Assembly (NCBI RefSeq): GCF_010183535.1
Contig: NC_071328.1
Span: 10,292,001 to 10,356,000 of the forward strand
Origin: Caenorhabditis remanei
Taxonomy: Eukaryota > Nematoda > Chromadorea > Rhabditida > Rhabditidae
Direction of reading: 5' to 3'
DNA: 64,000 nucleotides
This document shows positions 10,924 to 25,800 of this stretch, in pieces. The position numbers were made by a program, and so were the translations under genes. The number at the start of each line of letters is the position of its first letter. Positions within the stretch are counted from its first letter, which is position 1. The notes under the pieces were generated by a model. The model ran no database searches and had not been told where the DNA came from. It saw nothing but the letters and a program-made list of their open reading frames with translations.

Positions 10924-13399
10924 ATGGCTTTGAACAGTGAAGTGATGTTCCGTGAACAAATCACCGCCATGCGTCTACAAGCAGGGAGAAAGCGTGCAAC
11001 TTCTCTCCAGAGCTTCTGTTCCGGAAACAACGATGACTCGTCCACAGAGAGCATGGACAACATGTAAGTTTTCAGTTTATCAATGAAGTAATTCAAATGA
11101 ACCACATACAGGGAGCACATGGTTGATTATCCGCAACAGAAAGGAGTTAGTCGCATGAGAACTCGGTTCAATAGCGATACAACGTTGAGCAAGAGTTTTC
11201 GAAGGAAAGTGAAGAGACTCGCTCAAAAAGACAGGTTGGTCATTGCCTTGAGGAAAAATCTGTAGGTGAATTTTTAGAAGATCCAAACAAAGTTTAAATG
11301 GTGATTCTGAAGACGAGATCGAGGTGGCACGCGGAGCCCCAACAGCGTATGCAGCTCCATCAAAATTACGCAAGTCGAAAGCTCTTGACTGTCTTATTTC
11401 GGAAAAGGTTAAAGAAGATAGAGAAAATGTCGGTGGAATTGCTAACATTGAAATGGCCAAAGAACACTTTAATAATGTTCGTATGAAGGTGTTTGCGGCA
11501 AGAACAGCAATGCAGGTCGAGCCAGGATTGGTGGTGAAGACGAAAAAAGTAATCGAAACGAAAAGCACAGTCTTAGGAAATGACCAATCGCCAGGCGCAT
11601 TCTCACTTCATGCTGCTTATAAAATTGCTTCTACTCCCGATTCACGTGTGGGCTCAGTAACACAGAGTAACAAGAAGATAACAAAAGAAGCCATGGCTAA
11701 TTTGATTCGCACGAGCTACGATGATACAGAGATTACACAAGATCTTCTGTTCTCTGCAAAATTCGACACAAAATGGAAAAGCCGTTATACTGACATCTAT
11801 ATCAGACGCGATGAGAATGGCAGAAAACCAAAACGCCCAGTAAATGGTCAGGGTTGGGTGATGCCGTTGAAAAGTATTTGTGAGAAGTTTGGAATCAATT
11901 CAACTTTTTTCACCGATCATCGTATTGATTTGCAATCAGCAAGGGATCAAGTTCTTCTGATGCGCCTTCTCTCGAAGGATCAGACAAGCACGTGGATTTC
12001 GGATATTCATCCAGAAGCAGTCAAGAACGAAACAATGTCAGAGTACCTTCTTCATGACTTAGATTCTTCCACAATGCAAAAGAGAGTTCAAGCTTTCAAA
12101 GCAAACGTTTTGGCTGATCGTGATCGAGTTCGGGTGGCTGGACAATGTAAGTTATAGCCAATTTCTACCCTGGAAAGAAATAGTTTACAGTTTACAACAA
12201 CATCAGAATCGGAAAAAGAATGTTTGGAGCCGCAAGAAAAGCGAAGTTTGTTTCTACAATAATTGGTGGAATGGAACGACGCTTCGAAATTCTCGAAAAT
12301 TCTGTCAACCATATACCGTTTACTCACGTCGCTTCAGATGCAAACCAAGACAAGTGCCGTAACTCACGCGTTCATTGTAAGGATACCACTCGAGTTTCTC
12401 TTGAGTTCCCTCATAATCAATACTTTGGGGATTTCATTCATGCCAATCGAATTTCCGGAAAACCGTTGTTCAATGAATTTATTTTGACCCAAGCACCTAT
12501 GGAGAACACTGTAAATGATTTTTGGAGAATGGTATGGCAAGAAGAAGTTCCTTACATAGTCATGCTCACAAGCAGAAAGGAACCTGAGAGATGTGCTTAC
12601 TACTGGCCGAGGACACCATCAGATCCCTCTATTCAAATTCCTGGCGGTGTTCGCATCGAAAATTTTGGAGTTTATCAGGCTCCAGATCCTCTTTTCCGTG
12701 TTACACATCTTCGTCTCATTGGGCCCAACCACGAAGAACGCCACGTTGAACATTGGCAAGGAGATGTCAATAATTCATCGAACATGTACTCTCCATTAAA
12801 CATCCTTCGCTTGCTACGAAACACCTCTAAACCGGTTGTCCTTCACGATCACTTAGGAATTTCTAGAGCCGCCTGTCTTGTAGCTGCCGAAATTTCTATC
12901 TGCAGTTTGCTGCGAGGACCTACTTACAAAGTATGTCGTTTTTTAAATTTTAAACGAAAAATCTTATTACAGTATCCTGTGCAACGAGCTGTTCAATTTC
13001 TCCGTCAACGTCGCCCATTTTGCATAGAAACTCCTATGCAGTATGTGTTCGTCCATCGTCTCGTCGCATTCTTCTTCCGCGACATTATCGGCAGCGCCAA
13101 AGAGTTGGATATGGATTATGAACGGTGGTTGCAAGAAAGATCCGAGAGAATGTTTCTTGATGATATTGCTGCTCCAATTGCTGGATACCGTTTACTCTCT
13201 CCGAAGGCTGACCCTGACATTGTCCGAATGGTTGGAAGGCCGGAAAGGCCGAACTATAGACGGTAACTACTTATTATGCGTAAATTTAAAATAAATTAAA
13301 TTTTCCAGCGAAGCACCAGATTGCGTCGGAGAAATGCCAAACAAAGTAACTACTGCCGAAGGAATTCTCTCGCCAGCTAAAAGTGTTTTCGAATTCTGA
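10924..13399 (+). CDS. egg-4/egg-5: EGG-4/EGG-5-type protein tyrosine pseudophosphatase
   Basis: Exons 10924-11063, 11112-11234, 11278-12146, 12191-12930, 12973-13262 and 13309-13399 encode 750 residues, about the length of C. elegans EGG-4/EGG-5. The N-terminal half is basic and Ser-rich. From about residue 400 a receptor-PTP-like domain is seen: SRVHCKDTTRVSLEF near the substrate-binding motif position, FIHANRI (the usual YINA site), EFILTQAPMENTVNDFWRMV, and YYWP. At the P-loop (about residue 594) the usual HCxxGxxR reads HDHLGISR, so the catalytic Cys is Asp. The WPD loop is also degenerate (EHWQGD). The protein therefore should bind phosphotyrosine without hydrolysis. In C. elegans the EGG-4/5 pair sequesters activation-loop-phosphorylated MBK-2 at the oocyte cortex with EGG-3 and is needed for the egg-to-embryo transition. 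Which of the two it corresponds to cannot be told; only one copy lies in this window. Confidence 0.93.
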
Positions 13400-13815
13400 T
13401 TGCTGTTTCCCTAACATTACTTTACAATTTACTTTACTACTAACAAGCTCTTATTATTAGAGCCCGCATGTCAGTTGTCTATATTCTCATATTATTGCAT
13501 TCTGTAAAGTATAGCATGCCACTGTATAAAAGTCATTCAAAATGTGGAATATGTTCATTAGGTTAAGAGCGGAAAAAAATTACCAGTCGGGCAAAAACGA
13601 ATCGTTGTTAAAAATGATTGAAAAAAAAAACAAAAATAGGAACGAGATAATTATGAGTAGGAAACTGAGTAAGAAATAAAAAGTTGAGAGCTTGATGAAG
13701 CACATTAAAAAAGCCTAGTTTCAAGTTTTGTGGGAAAAAAAACTCGGAGGTGGTCGGCAAGTGACAGGGTTATACAGCTGAATTCAATGATGAGTTCGAA
13801 AATAAATAATAATAC
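13400..13815. other. Convergent 3' intergenic
   Basis: About 415 bases between the 3' ends of the pseudophosphatase (+) and the LRP gene (-), containing poly-A-rich stretches and the two 3' UTRs. No gene or repeat was seen. Confidence 0.7.
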
Positions 13816-16800
13816 TTAGTTTGAAGATCTATTTGGCAGCAATTCTTGATTCTCGACAGTATCGTTGTAGATCGGAACCATTTCTTGCTCAAAAACCGGA
13901 TTATTGAACGATCCTCGCTGCAAAATTGTTGTGTTCATTCTAGAATGTTTCTCAAAATAATTTAACTCACATCGTGAGATGAAACAAGACTCGTATTTTG
14001 TGAAACTAGTTCTATACCCCCTTCATCTATCAAATAAGCTGGGTTGCTGAATTGATCGACGGGGGCACCATGATTTTGAAGTGGGTTGTGACGGAATTGA
14101 CGGAAGACGGCGAATCTGTGAAATTACATAAATAAGAAAAGGTTATCATTGGAATATTAATACCTGTGTGAGCGGTTCGCGAGTATTCCGACAACAATGA
14201 CTATGGTGATGATTATGATAGCAATAATGACAAGAGGTTCTGAAAAAACAAAAATGTTAGATTGATCGTTGCAACGTGTCTGTTTCGTTATAACTTACTT
14301 GCCCACCGGTCATCTTTATCATTAATTATAATAATTGAGGATCCTTTGACTCGATATTGACATCTGTCTCCGAAGAAAGCTTTGTAACAATCACATTGCG
14401 GTTCAAATTCTTCGTCAAGTGTACATTTTCCATCGTGATGACAGAAGTTGTCACATGAATGGTAGTCACAAAGAATTCCTTGAAATCCTGGACGACATAC
14501 ACATGATGGATGCTCTCGATTCACATCCAAATCTGATTCCAAACAGTATCCCTCATTTTGACATTTGAGTTCCTTGCATGTTTTAGCAGTTATCTTATTA
14601 CAATACTCTCCTCCAAGACCTTGTGGACACTGACAGATTACTGTACCAGATGGTTTTTTGATACACTTGGCTCCGTTTTCACACTCACTGCATTTCGTGT
14701 CTTGTTCGCACCGTAATCCCTTGAATCCTGGTTTACATTCACACTCGAAGTGGGTTCCATTCGTTTCCACACATTTCGAATTGTTGGTACAGTAGTCATC
14801 ACAATGGACAGGAACGTCACATCGAGGTCCTGTGAATCTTGGAAGACATTTACACTTTCCTGGATATCCAGGCATATCAATACACTTTCCACCATTGTGG
14901 CACCAATTCGGTTCTTTTTGGCAGATTGGGGAACAATCTGAATTGTGTGCAGCAGCATTCTTCTCACAGGAGCAAGTGATAGGATCCAATGGTTTTGTCA
15001 GATCATATGAGCATTTTGATCCATATGGACACGCATCTTTACACAAATAGTTTTCACAATGAAGACCTGTGAATCCAGATGGACAAATGCAATGTGGAGC
15101 AGAGGTGTTTGAGTGAGCATATGCACAGAATCCACCATTGAAGCATTCATGATTATTGCAATTTTGGCATCTGTTTCCAGTAAGTCCCGGCTTACAATCA
15201 CAACTTAAATTAGACGGATTGTCTCCATCACATTGACCTCCACTAAAGCAGTGTCCATAACAGATTTTCGCATTTTCTTTGTGCCTACAATGCGGACCAG
15301 TCCATCCTTTGTCACATTCACAGAAGCTGTATGATCGACAGTGTGGTTCTGCTTTTGTGCAGGGAACAGTTTTGCATGATCCGCGTGGTCCACATACTCC
15401 TTCACAAACATTCGTGGCACAATCGATTTGTGTATAGTTGGCTGGACAGTGGCATTCTATGTTTCGGGTTGATCCTATTTCTCTGATCGCGCAAGTTTCT
15501 CCATTCCAACAGCGTTCGGAACATTCATTGATCTGTAAAAATTATTATACTCAGGAGCTATTGTAATACAAAAATTCTCTCACCTCACACTGCCTTCCAT
15601 AAAAACCAGGTGGACAAATACACTTTTTCAACGAGCTGCAAGCGGCGTTATTATAGCAGAAATAGTCTCCACATTCTGTAAAATTATTAATTTTCAAAAT
15701 GAGTTGAAAAATATTAAAAGGAACTAACGGGAAGCTTCTTGATCTTTTTCTCGGAGTTGCAAACACTTTTTGGTCGAAACCTCGAAGAATCTTCCAGCTC
15801 CACAGAGGCATTTCGGAATCAATACTTTATTAGCCTGAAATTTCAGAACGAATTGTTTGAAAGGAAAGATTGACCACTTACATCTAATTCTGGAACACAA
15901 ACAGTTTCTGCAGGGCAATAATCGGATTTGCATGGATTTCTTTGATGAGTGATATGTGATACCGTATGCTTAGCAGGATGGGCGATAAGAAGTTGAATAC
16001 GTGGAGAGACGTTTCGAATTCTCCGTTGATACTTGTTGGTTTTACCAGTAAACTTATGCATTCTTTGAATGTATCCTTGATTTGTCACCAAATAAATATA
16101 TCCTCCGAGTAGATCCATTGAAACTGGAGTATCTCCTAATTCGAATTTTCTCACTGTTCTTCTGTCTTTACCATCGAAGGACACCGTTTCAACAGTTCTC
16201 TTGAATCCATCAATCCAATATAATCTTACGTTTGGTGAATCCAAAACAAGTGATCTTGGTTCAAAGATATTCCTTTCGACTAGTGCTTTATGAGGCTGTG
16301 ATCCAGTTTTGAATGGCTGAGAAAGCGGAGTTCCATCAAGATGAGCGGATAGAATTCTCGGAACCGGAGCCACGGTTGTCCAGAATAAAAGTCTTTCGAT
16401 TGGATCAACTGCGATTGAATTAATGGATCCCGTTGAATTTACAACAAGTGTTCGAGTATTTGTATTCTTTGATCTTGAAATATAAATATTTTCTTGAGTA
16501 TGGAATAAAACTCCAGGAGAATATTTACTGCTTTCCGTGAAGTAAACATTGTTGTGCATGAAATCATAAGCAATCAATCCAGCCGTACTATCATCCGTTC
16601 TCTCTCCCCATCTATCCGTTAAGGTCGTTTCCGACCACTTCTTTGATCTGATATCAACTCGATTGTTTCCTACTCCAACAGAATACATTAGAATAGTTCG
16701 GTACATATCATAACCGAAATCAAATCGACCAGGAATCAAATCCATTTTGTAGTTGAAAACAGTTCGTAAACTGGCGTTATCGACAAGCATCAAATGCAGT

Positions 16801-19800
16801 TGTTTACCATTCGAAAGGAACATTTCAGTCGATTTCGAGAGGGGTTCACATCCATTCAGATCGTGTTTCGTTCTTGCATATCCAGGTGCACAATGACATC
16901 TTGCAGTACTATTGTATGCAATCCAACACTTCTGAGGACATGTTCCGAAATGATGGCACTCAAGTCCACAAGTATCTTCATCTGAACCATCACCACAATC
17001 ATCTCTTCCATCACAACGTGCTAATTCATCAATACATCTTCCATTTGTACACTTGAATTTATCTCTGCACATATCTCTGCAATGAGCTGGAGCCTCGTCA
17101 CTTCCATCGACACAATCTTTTATTCCATCGCACAATGCAGTTGAAACGTCCAAACATTGTTTCTTGTCATCACAGAACCCAATTCTGAAGCATCCCGCTT
17201 TTCGAGTCGCGCACATTTCCGGAGATTCGTCGAGACCATCAGCGCAATCCCACCGCCCATCACATACTTGCCATTCTTTAACCGTTTGTCTCGAACATTG
17301 AAATAAAGGATTACTGTAGCCACCATAACTTTGACAGTTCTGTTCATCTTTTCCACTTTCACAATCTATTTTTCCATCACAAATCAGAGATTCGTTGCTC
17401 GAAAGATGACATTCCAAATCCGGACATCCTTTTTCATCAGATCCATCTTCACAATCAACGATTCCATCACATGTAAATCCGCCACATCGACGAAGTGCTG
17501 GCTTATCGAATAACTTTTTTGTGGCACATGCGTCTTCATCTTCATCTGATCCATCAGTACATCTTGACTTTCCATCGCAAAGATCATTGACAGGAATACA
17601 AGTATTATCACATACAATTGCACATTCCTTTTTACATCCTCTCTCATCTGAACCATCTTTACAGTCAATTTCTCCATCGCATTGTCTTCTTTTCGGAATA
17701 CATTTTCCACTGTCACATTGGAATTGTTCATGAGTACATTCTCCAATTCCAAAACAAGTATCTGGTTCATCTTGACCATTCGGACAGTCATCCTCTCCAT
17801 CACAATAGAAATCCCTTGGAATACATTTGGTTATTTGAGATGTTGTTTCGTTGACACAAGCAAAGAAGTCAGGTTTACAACTCTTGATATCACATTCTTT
17901 CTCATCTGATCCATCGTCACAGTCTTTTTTATTATCACAAACTGAGGTGAGTGGAATACATTTCTTTTTGTCCAAACATTTGAATTGAGCTTCCGTGCAT
18001 TCAAAATTCTCGCAGAAACTCTCTTCTTCGTCATCTCCGCCTGAGCAATCTTTCGATCCATCACAAAGTTTCGAGGCATACAGACATTGAGCAGTGGCGT
18101 TTGGAGCAGTCTTCGAGCATACAAACTGCCCAGGATCACATGGGAATGGAGGACAAACTCCATCAAGGAAGAATCCTTCATCTTCTGCATCTCCACAGTC
18201 ATCTTGTCCATCACATCTCCACCACGAAGCAATACATTTGTATGTTTTTGTGCATACAAAATCATTTGGCTTGCATTCAGAAACACATGATCTACCTTCT
18301 GATCGGAATCCTTGCGCACACATACAAGTGAATTCTTCAGGAGAATTTGCAGGTATACATAGATTGTCACATCGAGCGGGTTGAGAACATGGATGTTTAG
18401 CTGTTTTCAGACTTCCCATACTTTGCAATGATGGATGAACAATCTTGAAGCCCATCGGTCGAAACTGTTTATCTTGAATGAGTATTTTTCTGTTATCTCC
18501 AGTTATTTTATGCACTCTTTCGATAGTATGATTATGCCAATCACTCCAATAAACATAATCTTCGAACACTGCCAGTGCAAAGATATGTCGTACAGATTTC
18601 CTTAAAACAATTCTTCTCTTCGTTCCATCGTAATTGCAAGAGGCGATGTAATCTCTGTGTGCATCTCCGAAATATAATCTCTGTGCTGGTGTATCAACAG
18701 CCAATGCATTCGGCCAACGAATCGTACGATCTTCCAGTATGATTTGTTCGCTCGTTCCATCCATATTCATTCTTCCAATATGTGCAGAAGCACCCCAATC
18801 AGTCCAGAAGATGAGTCCATGTATTGGATCGAGTACAATTGCTCTTGGATCATTCAGAGGAGTTCCTTTGAGAAGAATTCGATTGAATCTACCTCTCATA
18901 TCACAAACAGCAATTGCATCGTGATTTCTGTCAGTGTAATAGATGTTCCTTCCAAGCCAATCGACCGCGATTCCATCAATTCCTTTCGTTGGAAGAGAGT
19001 TAATAATTCGATAAGTGTTTGGTTGATTACTCATTGATACGATTCCTGCTTTGTTTCCACTATTTGTTACATCTGTCCAATAGATCAAATCACTCTTCAC
19101 ATCGTAATCCAATGCGACTCCGTTCGTTAAATTCGAGAGAAGTGTTGCTTTTGCGTGTCCATTTATCGTGAAAAGCTTCAGTCGATGACCATAAATCAAA
19201 AGAATTTCCGGTTCAATTGTATCATTTCTTCGACAATCTCTCTGATTATCAGCAAGAATATAGCCAGGAGCACAGAAACATTGATGCCCGATATCCCGAC
19301 GATCAATACAGAAATGAGAGCAATTCGCTTTTGGACATGAAGGCGATCGTAGACAAGTCTTCTTGTCATATGGAGACAGATGGAATCCCTCATCACAGGA
19401 ACATGTTTCGAAGCCAGCATGTCGGTGACAATTCCACGGTTGTTCGCATGAATTTCTAGTTGACGAGCAGTTTCCTTGTGGTAGATCACATTTCTCATCG
19501 AGTCTGAAGTAAAGGAAAAGTTATTATTTAAACTGATTTTTTGATTCAACTCACCCAGACATGCAATCCTTCTTTCCGTCACAAAGTTGTTTCTCTTGTA
19601 AACATCCAATAGTTCCGTTTTTTAAAACACACGACCATCCATTCGGACATCCTCGTTTCGGTGGTTCAGATAGTGAGCATATCTCAACCCATTCATCTGA
19701 ACCGTCTATACAATCAACTGATGCATCACAGAGACGGGATGAGTCAATACATTGTCCACTATCGCACATCCACTCATTCTTTTTGCACTGTCTATCCAAA

Positions 19801-22800
19801 GAAGCACAGTTCTCTTCATCGAATCCATCTTGACAATCCCTGATTCCATCACAAACAACTGCCGTCAACTCACAAGCAACAACACATGTCTCATCGGTAC
19901 ATCTTGATGGAACGTGATATGAAGTCTTTCCAGGTGCACAATCAATCTCATCTGATCCAAGGGACTTTGCATTATCCAGACAATCATCAGTTCCATCACA
20001 TCTCCAAGCCATTGGAATACATCTGTGGTTTGTGCATCTGAATGTTGAATTTGCATCTTTTGAATCACATTCCGTTTCACAAGAGTTCTCATCTTCACCG
20101 TTCGGACAATCACTTCGTCCGTCACATTTCTGTTCAAGTGGAATACATTTTTTCGAAAATCCACAAGTGAATTCAAACGAGTTACACGCTTTCTCTTCAC
20201 AATCTTTCTCATCTGATCCATCAGCACAATCCGGTTGTCCATCACATCTCCATCGCTTTGGCATACAGTTTCGAGTCGCCAAACAAGCGAATTGAGTTTC
20301 AGAATCACAACTTCTCGGAGGTGAAACACTTCCTTTATTGAAATCGAAATCAACGAGACAATCGGTTTCATCTGATCCATCATAGCAATCATTTGTTCCA
20401 TCACATTTCCATGAAGGATGAATACATTGAGATGTAGTTTGACAGTTGATTAACCCTGTCAATCCGAATTCATTAAGAACTGAGCAGTTTCTGAATGGGC
20501 ATCCAATTTCGTCACTTGCATCGTTACAGTCCTGGACATGATTACATCTAGCAGTTCGTGGAATACATGTCCCAGAAGTACACCTGAATTCATTTCCACT
20601 GCAAGTGCAGTTCGCTTCATCCGCAAAATTTGTGCAATCATTGACACGGTTGCATAATTTTTGTTCAGGAATGCAGAGACCATTTCCGCAGTTAAAATAT
20701 CCAGGACGGCATACACGAGTCGAGCAATATTTAGCATCTTCATCATCGAACATCGGACAATCATTGAATTGATCACATGTATCTTCATACCGAATACACA
20801 GGTCAGAGTGTAAACATTTGAATTCATTCTCTGCGCACTTCTTGTCGTCAATATCTGTAAAATAGGTGTTCGTTGAGTTGCTTTTTTCATGAAGTCTCCT
20901 TCCTACTTCCAGTGCATGTCCTATTATCCGGATTCAACCGTCGTTCTCCGTTACAAGCACATGTTGCTTGTCCATCAGCCATCAATCTACAGTAATCCTC
21001 GCATTTCAATTCGTTTTCGAAACATGGATTTTTGGTGCCTGCAATGTTTTATTGCATAAAACATGTGCGAAACAGAAAACTCACAAAATTCTTTTTCCAT
21101 ATCAACAACAACTAAACCAACTGGAACTTCTGTGGCGCGGTTCAATGTTCGATTCTCAACTCCTGAAATCTTATTGATTCCAACCACTGATCGCCTGACC
21201 CAATCAGTGAAAATAATTTCATCCTGATAGACAGCAAGTTCGAATGGATGAATTGATGGAATGTCGGAATTGGAAACAACGATCTGAAATACTTAGAATG
21301 ATCGGTGAAAGTATATGTGGATAGTATACCTCTCTATGAGATCCATCATAATCGCAGCGAGAAATTTTGAAATCTTTGGAATCCGAAAAGTACAATTTCT
21401 CTGAATCAAGATCAATCGTCAATCCTCGTAAGTCATGGAGATCTTCTTGAACGATTTGTTCCTAAAAAATTATTTTTGGAAAAATTACGCATAAAAATGA
21501 ACTTACTCTTTTGAACCCGCTGAAAAATACCCGCTCAATAACTGATCCAGTGACTGCATTATTTGTGAAAAATAGAAGCATTCGACATGGATTAATTGCA
21601 ATATGGCGAGGACGATCTCTGATTGTCAGAGTCAAAACGACACGTGGCTCCTTTGGATAACTTTCAAGATCGTTATCAGATACATCGATTCTCCAAATAC
21701 TTGCCGGATTAGCTCTCACATAATACAGTTCTCGATTCACTTCGTCATATGCCATACTTGGAACAACCCCAACATCCTCTGCAATCACAACGCATTGAGT
21801 TCCGTCGTAGTTTACTGCAGAGATTCTGAATTTATCGTAGTCAGCGAAGTAGATTCTTCTCCTTGAAATATCAGCAGCGATTGCTCCTATCTTCGACATG
21901 ACACAACGATTTGATGTGATTTGTTCATGTGGAGCAGACAAATGACCAGGAGTTGGCGACAGAAATTCAATTGAAGTGAAACGAGTAAAAGCTATAAATG
22001 AATATGTTTCACCGCAAGTTCCATCTTCTTGAGTGATCGAATGAACACAAATACATTCTTTTTTGACTATCGCGTCGGTTGGTGTAGTGATACAAAGATG
22101 TTCACATCCTCCATTATTGTTAGAGCACGCGGTGTAAAGAATCGAGTTTGTCGTATCCATCAAATCGAAATCAATGACTCTCAGCTTCTGTCGTGGCAAT
22201 CGTTTCTTGATTGAATCAACTAGAACCACAGTTCCATCTTTTTGAACTAATCCTCTTACAATACTTCCAGAAGAATTGAACTTGTCGAAGAAGAACATTT
22301 CGTCTCCATTGAATGATAAACTGACAACTTCAGCGAGTCCTTGTGCTTTGAACATTGCCACATTTCTCTGCTCATTTTCTCCATCGTAGTCGACACAATC
22401 GACTGCAGCTCTTTCTGAATCCATATAACAGAGACGAGAACGTTGTTCATCCACTGCGATTGTTGCAATCGAAGACTTTGGTACAATACATTTGACTTCC
22501 GTTCCATCGTAGTTTGATGATTTGATACAATGAGCACTTGCCCAGAAAAGTTTTCTGTAAAGCAATCAAGTTAAATGTGTTCCATGTGATCAATTGAGAA
22601 CGTACCCTTTGGGAGGATCAACTGAAATCTCATAAGGAACTTTCTCTTCATCTTCCACAATGGTTGAATACATTCCTTCCTCGTAACGCTCTGGATCTAT
22701 CAAAACAATAATTCCTCTAGCTGAGACTGATTCTCTTGCGGAAACAAGTAGATATCCAGTTCCTCTATCAATTGTAATTGCAGCTATCCGATGAGAACTC

Positions 22801-25800
22801 GTAGAATAAACCATGTGAGCAAAGGAACCATTTGTAGCACACTTCCATACCTCATTCTGTCGAGTCACAACGTAAATCTGAAGTTTCAAACTATTGCTCA
22901 CTAGTTTTTGTGATTAAATAACAAACCACATCTTTTTTGGAATCAGCTACAACTCGGACAATCCTTTTCTTTGCCACATCACTGTGCAAACTGTGAGCTC
23001 GAATCTTCTGACTCATCTCCTTTGCTTTCTGATCTTTATACCATCCAACAGAATGAACTGATCCATCATCGGTGACACAGAAGACTCGCTTTTCAGCAGT
23101 CCGACATTTTCCGTTTTCCATGAAAAAGCCTTGAGGACAGGAGCATTCGTATTGATTGCTTGGTAGACTCAGACAAAGGGATTCACACTTTTTGCAGTCA
23201 TCTGGAACTCTTTTGATCACTGGTGAAGTATCAACAATTGACAAGAAGAACTGAACAGAACTATGAAGTGGAACAAGCATTACACTTCCTCGTTGCGTTG
23301 TTTTTATCCCCTTTATTCCCAATCGCCTGATCGTTGTTTGATTTGCAATTCGAACAAATTCTCCGATCAGAATATCTCCATTTGATGGATCAACAGCAAT
23401 TGAACTGACATTTTTATCTCCTCCGGGCACTTCGATCTCTTGAATTTCTTCGTTTGCTGGATTGAATTGAACTATTTTTCCTTGAGATATCCAGTAGATC
23501 TGAGAATTGAATTGGTCTACAGAAGGATTATATACTTTCGTGAGCAATGTGGAATTGACTTTAAGCTTCTTCGCATCATTTCCATTGACGGACATTGTGA
23601 AAATAGTGAGGGGACTTGTTCCAGAATCAAACCAATACAGTCTCTTTGTTGAATTCATGAAAAGAATATCTCGTGGAAGTCTCATTCCACTCAAACTATT
23701 CGAATCGATCAACACTTTCTTTGATTTTCCATCCGCACTGATAACTTCAATTCTCCCGATTCCATCAGTCGACATTGTCATGTAAGTATTTCCAAGAACG
23801 GGGTCAATTGCCATTCCACTAACTCCATATAGATCACTTCCAACAGCTAGAATCTGGTCATCTGCTTCTCCAGTTAGATTGACAAGTGACACGTGAGTTG
23901 ACATATCATCTAGGATTTGAAGACGATTGTTGAAACTTCCAACTGCTCGAATGTTCTCAAATTGTTTTCCAGAGACGAGAGGGAACGCATGTGGATGCGG
24001 AGGAATCGTCGAATAGCCACGTACTCCGTTTTTAGTAGAAATGAGAAGAGTTTGTTGGATATCAACACATCCATCATCAGTTGTTGATTGCATGTTTGTA
24101 CACTGGCAACTTGCTTTATTCTTTCCATTATTCAAACAGATTCCATTGCATTCGAATCCATTACACATGTTTTTCAGTTGTTGTTTCTGCTTCGAGCGGT
24201 GTACAATCTTCAGTGAAAATGGCTGAGTTGAAACTCTTTCAATAATTGACACATTTCCTCCAACCCATTTATCAACTTTATTTATTGTATTCGTTCTCCA
24301 ATCAGAAAAATAAACGTGTCCTTCATAAACATCGATTCCAAAACAGTGCCCAAGTCTCTCTGGATCTCTGAATACAATTATATGATCTCTTCCATCATAT
24401 GTTATTGTATGAATTGAGTCTGATTTTGCATCAACCCAATAAACTCTCTTTGAGATTGTATCCAATGCGATTCCATTCGGCCATCCAGCTTGAGCAACAT
24501 TTGATATCTTCCAGACAACTGCTCTATCCTTTCCAGCAAGAGAACATCTTTCAATTCTAGGGTTCGCTTCTTCCCAATCAGTCCAGAACATTAAACCTTC
24601 TTCAACATCAATTGCCAGAGACCGTGCATTTCCCATATTCTCATTTACAACTGTTCCTCTTTTGGATCCATCTTCCGATATGACTTGAATTGTATCTAGA
24701 TAACTATCAATCCAATAAATGTTTCCAGTTATCCAATCGATTGCAATGCCTTCTGCATTATAAACTCCATAAGAAACAATTGTTCGTTGGTATAAAATTG
24801 TTCGCTGGTCCACTAATCCCGCGTATATTTTATCAGAGGATAAGTCCGTCCAATATATTGAAACTGATCCATTTTTATTATACTTGAAGTCCAAAGCAAT
24901 CGCATTCACAAGGCTTGAAATCATCGGAGAACTTCCTGGATATTTCGATTGAATCATCCGAATTTCATGACGATTTGAATAAATCAAATATGGTTTCTGT
25001 GGGTCATCCGAAACGCAGGAGAATCCATCATCCGAAAGTTTGAATCCATCTTCACAGTAACATAAATGACGAGATCCATGTGGAATACAGTGTTGCGAAC
25101 ATTGTCCAAATCTACATGGGTCTTTCTTAGAGCACGTTACACCGTCTTTATCAAGATAATGTTCGTCTGGACAAGAACATATTGGACCAGATGGAGTAGC
25201 ACGGCAAGTATGAGAACATCCTAGTTCATTGGTGGCGTTGCACTTGAAAGAACACCAGATTCCTTCGTCATCTCCTCCTGGACAATCATTTTTTCCGTCG
25301 CATAGCTTTTTGTCAGATATACATTCGAACTGCTCGCTGTCACATTTGTACATTGGAGCTTTGCAACGAAGATTGGCTGCCTGAAAACCAAAGCTTTGTT
25401 AAAATTAAATTGTTAAAGCTCAAAAGTATCTCGAATGTTAGAACTGTCTCGATGTATAAATTTCCATTCTCAAAAAATCGAAATGTGTTTCTGATAGGAA
25501 ATGGCTCTGAAATCTACCTTTCTAGAATAGGAATATTGAAAACCCCAAAAATGGAAAAGACTTACATCCAATCGAATGTTTTTACAGTTGAGTTCATCTG
25601 TTTTATCACCACAATCATCGACTCCATCGCATGCCAACTGCTTCGAAATACATTTGTTTCCGTTTTTGCAGCTTATATGTGTTGTACTGTTACACATCGA
25701 CGCAGGACATTCCTTCTCATCTTCTCCAGTCAAACAATCCGGAAACCCATCACAGAGTTGGAAACTTCTTAAACATTTTCCATCGGCACACATGAATTGA

